From contig NZ_PCNZ01000022.1 in the NCBI RefSeq assembly GCF_002975175.1, positions 1 to 64,000 on the forward strand: a DNA stretch of 64,000 nt, in the 5' to 3' direction. Source of the DNA: Bacillus sp. MYb209 (lineage in GTDB: Bacteria; Bacillota; Bacilli; Bacillales; Bacillaceae_G). This document shows positions 62,204 to 64,000 of the stretch, piece by piece. Made by a program: the position numbers and the translations under genes. The notes under the pieces are model-generated. The model was not told where the DNA came from. It was given only the letters and a program-made list of their open reading frames with translations, and made no database searches. Numbering within the stretch: the first letter of the stretch is position 1; every line of letters starts with the position of its first letter.

Positions 62204-62908
62204 TTACCACTTCAACTCCCCTACACCCGGTTCAATAAACTTACCCGAAACATCCTCATTTGAATCCATTACCCAATCATATATATGTTGAGCTCCTTCA
62301 GCAGGAGTCATATTCGCATCAAAAGCACCAATTTCAGTCTTTAATTTCCCAGGGTGAATTGCGGTTACACTAATTCCTTTATCCTCAAACTCTTGTTGTA
62401 AACAGAGTGTTAACATATTTTGTGCAGCCTTGGCGATCCGATATGAATACGAAAACTCTCCTTGCGGAAATTCTTTTTCGGCCATTTTGTGTAATGAACC
62501 TAATCGAGAGGATATATTGATAATTCTCGGATGTTTCGACCTAGTTAAAGCCGTATATGTACCTTTTATAGCTCGAATTACACCTAAGCAATGAATATTA
62601 AATAGTTCCGTTAACTCTTCTGAATTGGTACGTAAAACCTCAGTTTCCTTTCCAGGTATCCCAGCGTTATTTATAACTAAATCGAGATGCTCCGTATATT
62701 TCTCAAGCTGCTCCTTAATACGTTCAGTACTATCATCAGCTGATAAATTTGCTAATATAGGAAAACATCTAGAAGTACACATCTGTTTTAATTGTTCTAT
62801 CGCTTCCTCACTTCTAACTAGCGGATAAACAAGATGTCCATTCTCATGAAATACTTTTACTAACTGTAACCCTAATCCCCGATTTCCACCTGTAATAAAA
62901 ACCCTCAT
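62204..62908 (-). CDS. Short-chain dehydrogenase/reductase
   Basis: A 234-aa classical SDR with TGGNRGLGLQLVKVF (cofactor motif), NNAGIPG, INISSRLGSLHK (catalytic Ser), YRIAKAAQN (YxxxK) and IHPGKLKTEIG. Substrate unknown. Its ATG overlaps the stop of the upstream GNAT gene by 4 bp, so translation is coupled. Confidence 0.88.
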   Translation of the reverse strand: MRVFITGGNRGLGLQLVKVFHENGHLVYPLVRSEEAIEQLKQMCTSRCFPILANLSADDSTERIKEQLEKYTEHLDLVINNAGIPGKETEVLRTNSEELTELFNIHCLGVIRAIKGTYTALTRSKHPRIINISSRLGSLHKMAEKEFPQGEFSYSYRIAKAAQNMLTLCLQQEFEDKGISVTAIHPGKLKTEIGAFDANMTPAEGAQHIYDWVMDSNEDVSGKFIEPGVGELKW

Positions 62909-63468
62909 ATATCCATCTCCTTATTTTTATAATAAATAAGAAAATCTGCCCACTTACCATTCCCCATAGAAAATGCCTCTCTCATACATTCAAATGAAAA
63001 ACCAGCTCTTTCTGCCAAACGAACAGATGGCTCATTATCAACATCTATATGTAATTCAATTCTATGAAATTGAAGACTATTAAAAAACAACGGTAACGCC
63101 GATTTTACACTTTCGATCCCGTATCCATTTTTCCAAAATTGATTATGGATAGAGTACCCCATCATTGCCCATTGATAATCCATACGTAAAATTTTAATAA
63201 GCTCTAGCTTTCCAATATTTGCGCCATCTTCTTTCCGAAAAATACCTAATACGTACATTTCATCTCGATGTGCAGCTTCATCAAAACCTCTTATCCATTC
63301 CATGAACCATTCTATTGTTGAAGACGACATATCATGATAGCCATCATCGTATTTATGTTGAGATGGTAACCTCTTATTGAATCCATCTATCCAACTTACA
63401 TAATCCTCTTTTTGAAATGGACGGATAATGAGTCTTTCTGTCTCTACTTGTAATAGCGGCAGTTTCAT
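62905..63468 (-). CDS. RimJ/RimL-type GNAT acetyltransferase
   Basis: A 187-aa GNAT beginning LPLLQVETERLIIRPFQKED, typical of the ribosomal-protein acetyltransferase-like group, with the acetyl-CoA segment NQFWKNGYGIESVKSALPLF and SVRLAERAGFSFECMREAF. Substrate unknown. Forms a unit with the overlapping SDR gene. Confidence 0.87.
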   Translation of the reverse strand: MKLPLLQVETERLIIRPFQKEDYVSWIDGFNKRLPSQHKYDDGYHDMSSSTIEWFMEWIRGFDEAAHRDEMYVLGIFRKEDGANIGKLELIKILRMDYQWAMMGYSIHNQFWKNGYGIESVKSALPLFFNSLQFHRIELHIDVDNEPSVRLAERAGFSFECMREAFSMGNGKWADFLIYYKNKEMDI

Positions 63469-63557
63469 TTACATCTCTTCCTTTGATTATTTGATTGAAT
63501 ATTCTTTATTATCTTACACAAAATACAAAATCTAGTAAATTATTATGTTTTTTATAA

Positions 63558-63593
63558 AGAAAAATCCAGTTATGCTTACTACATAACTGGATT
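63558..63593 (-). terminator. Terminator of the acyl-CoA synthetase gene
   Basis: AATCCAGTTATG-N7-CATAACTGGATT followed on the minus strand by TTTTTC, 20 bp past the stop at 63614. Confidence 0.85.
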
Positions 63594-63613
63594 CCTTATC
63601 GTTTAACAACTTT

Positions 63614-64000
63614 TTATTTTAAAATAACAACTTCTCTTAATTCCCTCTTCAACACTTTCCCTAAAGCGTTTTTCGGTAATTCATTCATAAATACAACTTC
63701 AGGTATTTTATAATTTGCTAGTTTTCTTTTACAATGTTGAATAATTTCTTCTTCTGTTAAAGATGTTTGAATATCTTTTACAATGTAAGCTGTTGGAATA
63801 TCTCCCCAAAAGTCATTTGGAACTCCAACTACTGCAACTTCTAAAACACCATTTATTTCATGAATTACATCTTCTACTTGATCCGGATATACGTTGTCAC
63901 CACCGTGCACGATAACGTCTTTATATCTTCCCATAATATGTAGGAATCCATCATCATCTATCATGCCGGCATCACCCATGTTAAACCAATTATCTTTCAC
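63614..64000 (-). CDS. AMP-binding acyl-CoA synthetase, C-terminal part (runs off the window)
   Basis: The last 128 codons of an ANL-superfamily enzyme that activates a carboxylic acid with ATP and joins it to CoA. Visible: WFNMGDAGMIDDDGFLHIMG (hinge and motif with the Asp), RYKDVIVHGGDNVYPDQVED, and the catalytic Lys region LPKNALGKVLKRELR. The 5' part lies beyond 64000; the ATG at the edge is internal. Confidence 0.9.
   Translation of the reverse strand: MKDNWFNMGDAGMIDDDGFLHIMGRYKDVIVHGGDNVYPDQVEDVIHEINGVLEVAVVGVPNDFWGDIPTAYIVKDIQTSLTEEEIIQHCKRKLANYKIPEVVFMNELPKNALGKVLKRELREVVILK

Overview
The window looks like the chromosome of a Bacillus cereus group organism. The DNA is AT-rich with Bacillus-type ribosome binding sites. 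It carries an exosporium collagen-like protein with the LIGPTLPP-type leader, and several copies of a ~150-bp interspersed repeat that starts TTTATCCCGC, ends CACTTTAT and is flanked by TTTAT, which I recognise as bcr1, a repeat specific to this group. There are no rRNA or tRNA genes, no prophage, no CRISPR array and no intact insertion sequence.

Layout. 0.1-8.1 kb: a RocB-like peptidase and IclR regulator divergent from a RocC/RocE-type permease, then a kinase-fold phosphotransferase, a VOC protein and an AtoE-type transporter. 8.1-10.7 kb: a SWIM protein, a SAM-riboswitch-controlled small gene and a YwiC-like protein. 10.8-16.9 kb: a five-gene minus-strand operon coding for an ECF transporter (S, fused A-A', T), a DUF4430 lipoprotein, and an LPXTG protein joining DUF4430 to an alpha-toroid. 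The last two resemble vertebrate transcobalamin/intrinsic factor, so corrinoid capture is the best guess. 17-24 kb: RraA-like protein, secreted endonuclease I, a guanine-riboswitch-controlled secreted nucleosidase gene broken by a stop codon, YbaK, and a tandem beta-lactamase-fold protein. 24.5-32 kb: a fused histidine kinase/response regulator, a second histidyl-tRNA synthetase behind a ribosome-mediated attenuator, a C-domain-less pyruvate kinase and alkaline phosphatase. 32-44.5 kb: spore-surface proteins, an ABC exporter, a DUF3796/XRE pair between two bcr1 copies, and a phosphatase/acetyltransferase series. 44.5-54.8 kb: a TrpRS whose T-box leader has lost its antiterminator, a stand-alone Dxr, AI-2E and CorC/HlyC membrane proteins, a c-di-AMP riboswitch in front of a 47-aa ORF, and an EamA exporter behind what reads as an erm-type translational attenuator. 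54.8-64 kb: mixed housekeeping genes, including a GDSL esterase gene split by bcr1 and the end of an acyl-CoA synthetase gene.

The outstanding theme is RNA-level control: SAM, guanine and c-di-AMP riboswitches, a damaged T-box, and two leader-peptide attenuators. The two attenuators (26.4 kb, His codons, transcriptional; 53.8 kb, translational) have four-segment pairing logic that can be read directly from the sequence and are the best candidates for undescribed systems. Gene decay is also visible: a nonsense mutation, a one-base frameshift, a bcr1 insertion and several short gene remnants.
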